The position numbers were made by a program, and so were the translations under genes. Positions 37,244 through 37,356 of a stretch of DNA of 37,356 nt are shown piece by piece. The DNA is taken from NCBI RefSeq assembly GCF_001945395.1, contig NZ_MSXV01000059.1:1-37356 (forward strand), read 5' to 3'. Under the pieces are notes generated by a model. That model made no database searches. It had not been told where the DNA came from and worked only from the letters and a program-made list of their open reading frames with translations. Position 1 is the first letter of the stretch. Each line of letters starts with the position of its first letter. This DNA comes from Pseudomonas sp. PA15(2017). Lineage in GTDB: Bacteria > Pseudomonadota > Gammaproteobacteria > Pseudomonadales > Pseudomonadaceae.

Positions 37244-37356
37244 TGTGTAAACCCAGTACGTTGTTCAGTGGCAATGGAGCCCGACTGATTGGTGGTTTGT
37301 AGTTGAGACTGCTGTGCGGCCTGTGCCAGTTGTAGTGGTGCAGCCAGGCTGGCAAA
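37239..37356 (-). CDS. IS481-family transposase, C-terminal part (partial)
   Basis: Only the last 38 codons lie in the window; the rest runs off the right edge. The translation ends WLHHYNWHRPHSSLNYK, then PPISRAPLPLNNVLGLHN and a TAG stop. The YN-x-H/x-RPH-x-x-L-x-x-x-PP pattern is that of DDE (rve-type) transposases of the IS481 family, near the glutamate-helix end of the catalytic domain. The stop codon is in the CTAG target and not in the element itself. Confidence 0.85.
   Translation of the reverse strand, partial: LPAWLHHYNWHRPHSSLNYKPPISRAPLPLNNVLGLHN
37244..37356 (-). mobile_element. IS481-family insertion sequence, right end (partial)
   Basis: The element boundary is placed at TGTGTAAACCCAG (from 37244), which has the TGTG start usual for this family, next to a CTAG target. 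The other end and most of the transposase gene are beyond the window, so the inverted repeats cannot be compared. Confidence 0.7.

Noticed and set aside
1..37356. CRISPR array, prophage, toxin-antitoxin pair or secondary-metabolite cluster
   Set aside because: No regularly spaced direct repeats, phage structural genes, toxin partner for the XRE gene or biosynthetic enzymes were seen.

Overview
The window is bacterial chromosome of high GC content and is best read as Pseudomonas (sensu lato). The support is gene content, not a database match: rdgC, an FKBP-type isomerase and a large symporter/histidine-kinase hybrid lie close together as in the P. aeruginosa lineage. Pseudomonas-type REP hairpins and short dispersed palindromic elements fill the gaps. 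A GH28 pectinase-type enzyme, iron acquisition genes and several exporters suggest an environmental or plant-associated strain.

Layout. 1-340: a tRNA-Val(UAC)/tRNA-Asp(GUC) operon on the minus strand, with its promoter and terminator. 661-3230: rdgC, a BASS-family symporter and a guanidinium exporter (gdx) headed by a guanidine-II riboswitch. 3236-9285 (minus): an LplT-PlsC fusion, a LysR regulator, a large FMN/FAD/2Fe-2S oxidoreductase and a glutathione S-transferase (GST). 9421-12127 (minus): a four-gene unit of GNAT acetyltransferase, AraC regulator, azlC and azlD. 12342-16574 (plus): a symporter/PAS/histidine-kinase/receiver hybrid, a REP cluster and a small FKBP. 16595-20555 (minus): a GH28 glycosidase, rmuC and a Sel1-repeat protein. 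20556-21073 is an unusual AT-rich gap. 21074-24241 (plus): ydbH-ynbE-ydbL, an envelope lipid-transport operon. 24418-24772: a small XRE regulator under an apparent LexA box. 24895-28935 (plus): a FecI/FecR/TonB-receptor cell-surface signalling system. The rest holds a LysE exporter, a chemoreceptor, a DUF4124 protein, a small charged hypothetical, YghU, a class III alcohol dehydrogenase divergent from a GlxA-type AraC regulator, a histidine-rich protein with an internal duplication, and the right end of an IS481-family element.

How the parts work together. The ECF sigma factor, anti-sigma factor and receptor form one iron-uptake signalling loop. YdbH, YnbE and YdbL form one envelope-bridging system. 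AzlC and AzlD form one two-subunit exporter, with an AraC gene in the same transcription unit. The riboswitch couples guanidine sensing to the exporter. FrmA, two GSTs and the GlxA-like regulator suggest thiol-dependent detoxification, but a shared pathway is not shown.

The least ordinary signals are: a near-consensus LexA operator in front of a lone XRE gene; a family of small palindromic elements whose ends supply stop codons of neighbouring genes; an IS481-family transposase whose stop codon lies in its target site; a FrmA lacking three of four structural-zinc cysteines; the duplicated histidine-rich protein; and a DnaA-box-like cluster beside an AT-rich tract away from any replication gene. 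I found no CRISPR array, prophage or biosynthetic cluster, and no clearly new multi-gene system.
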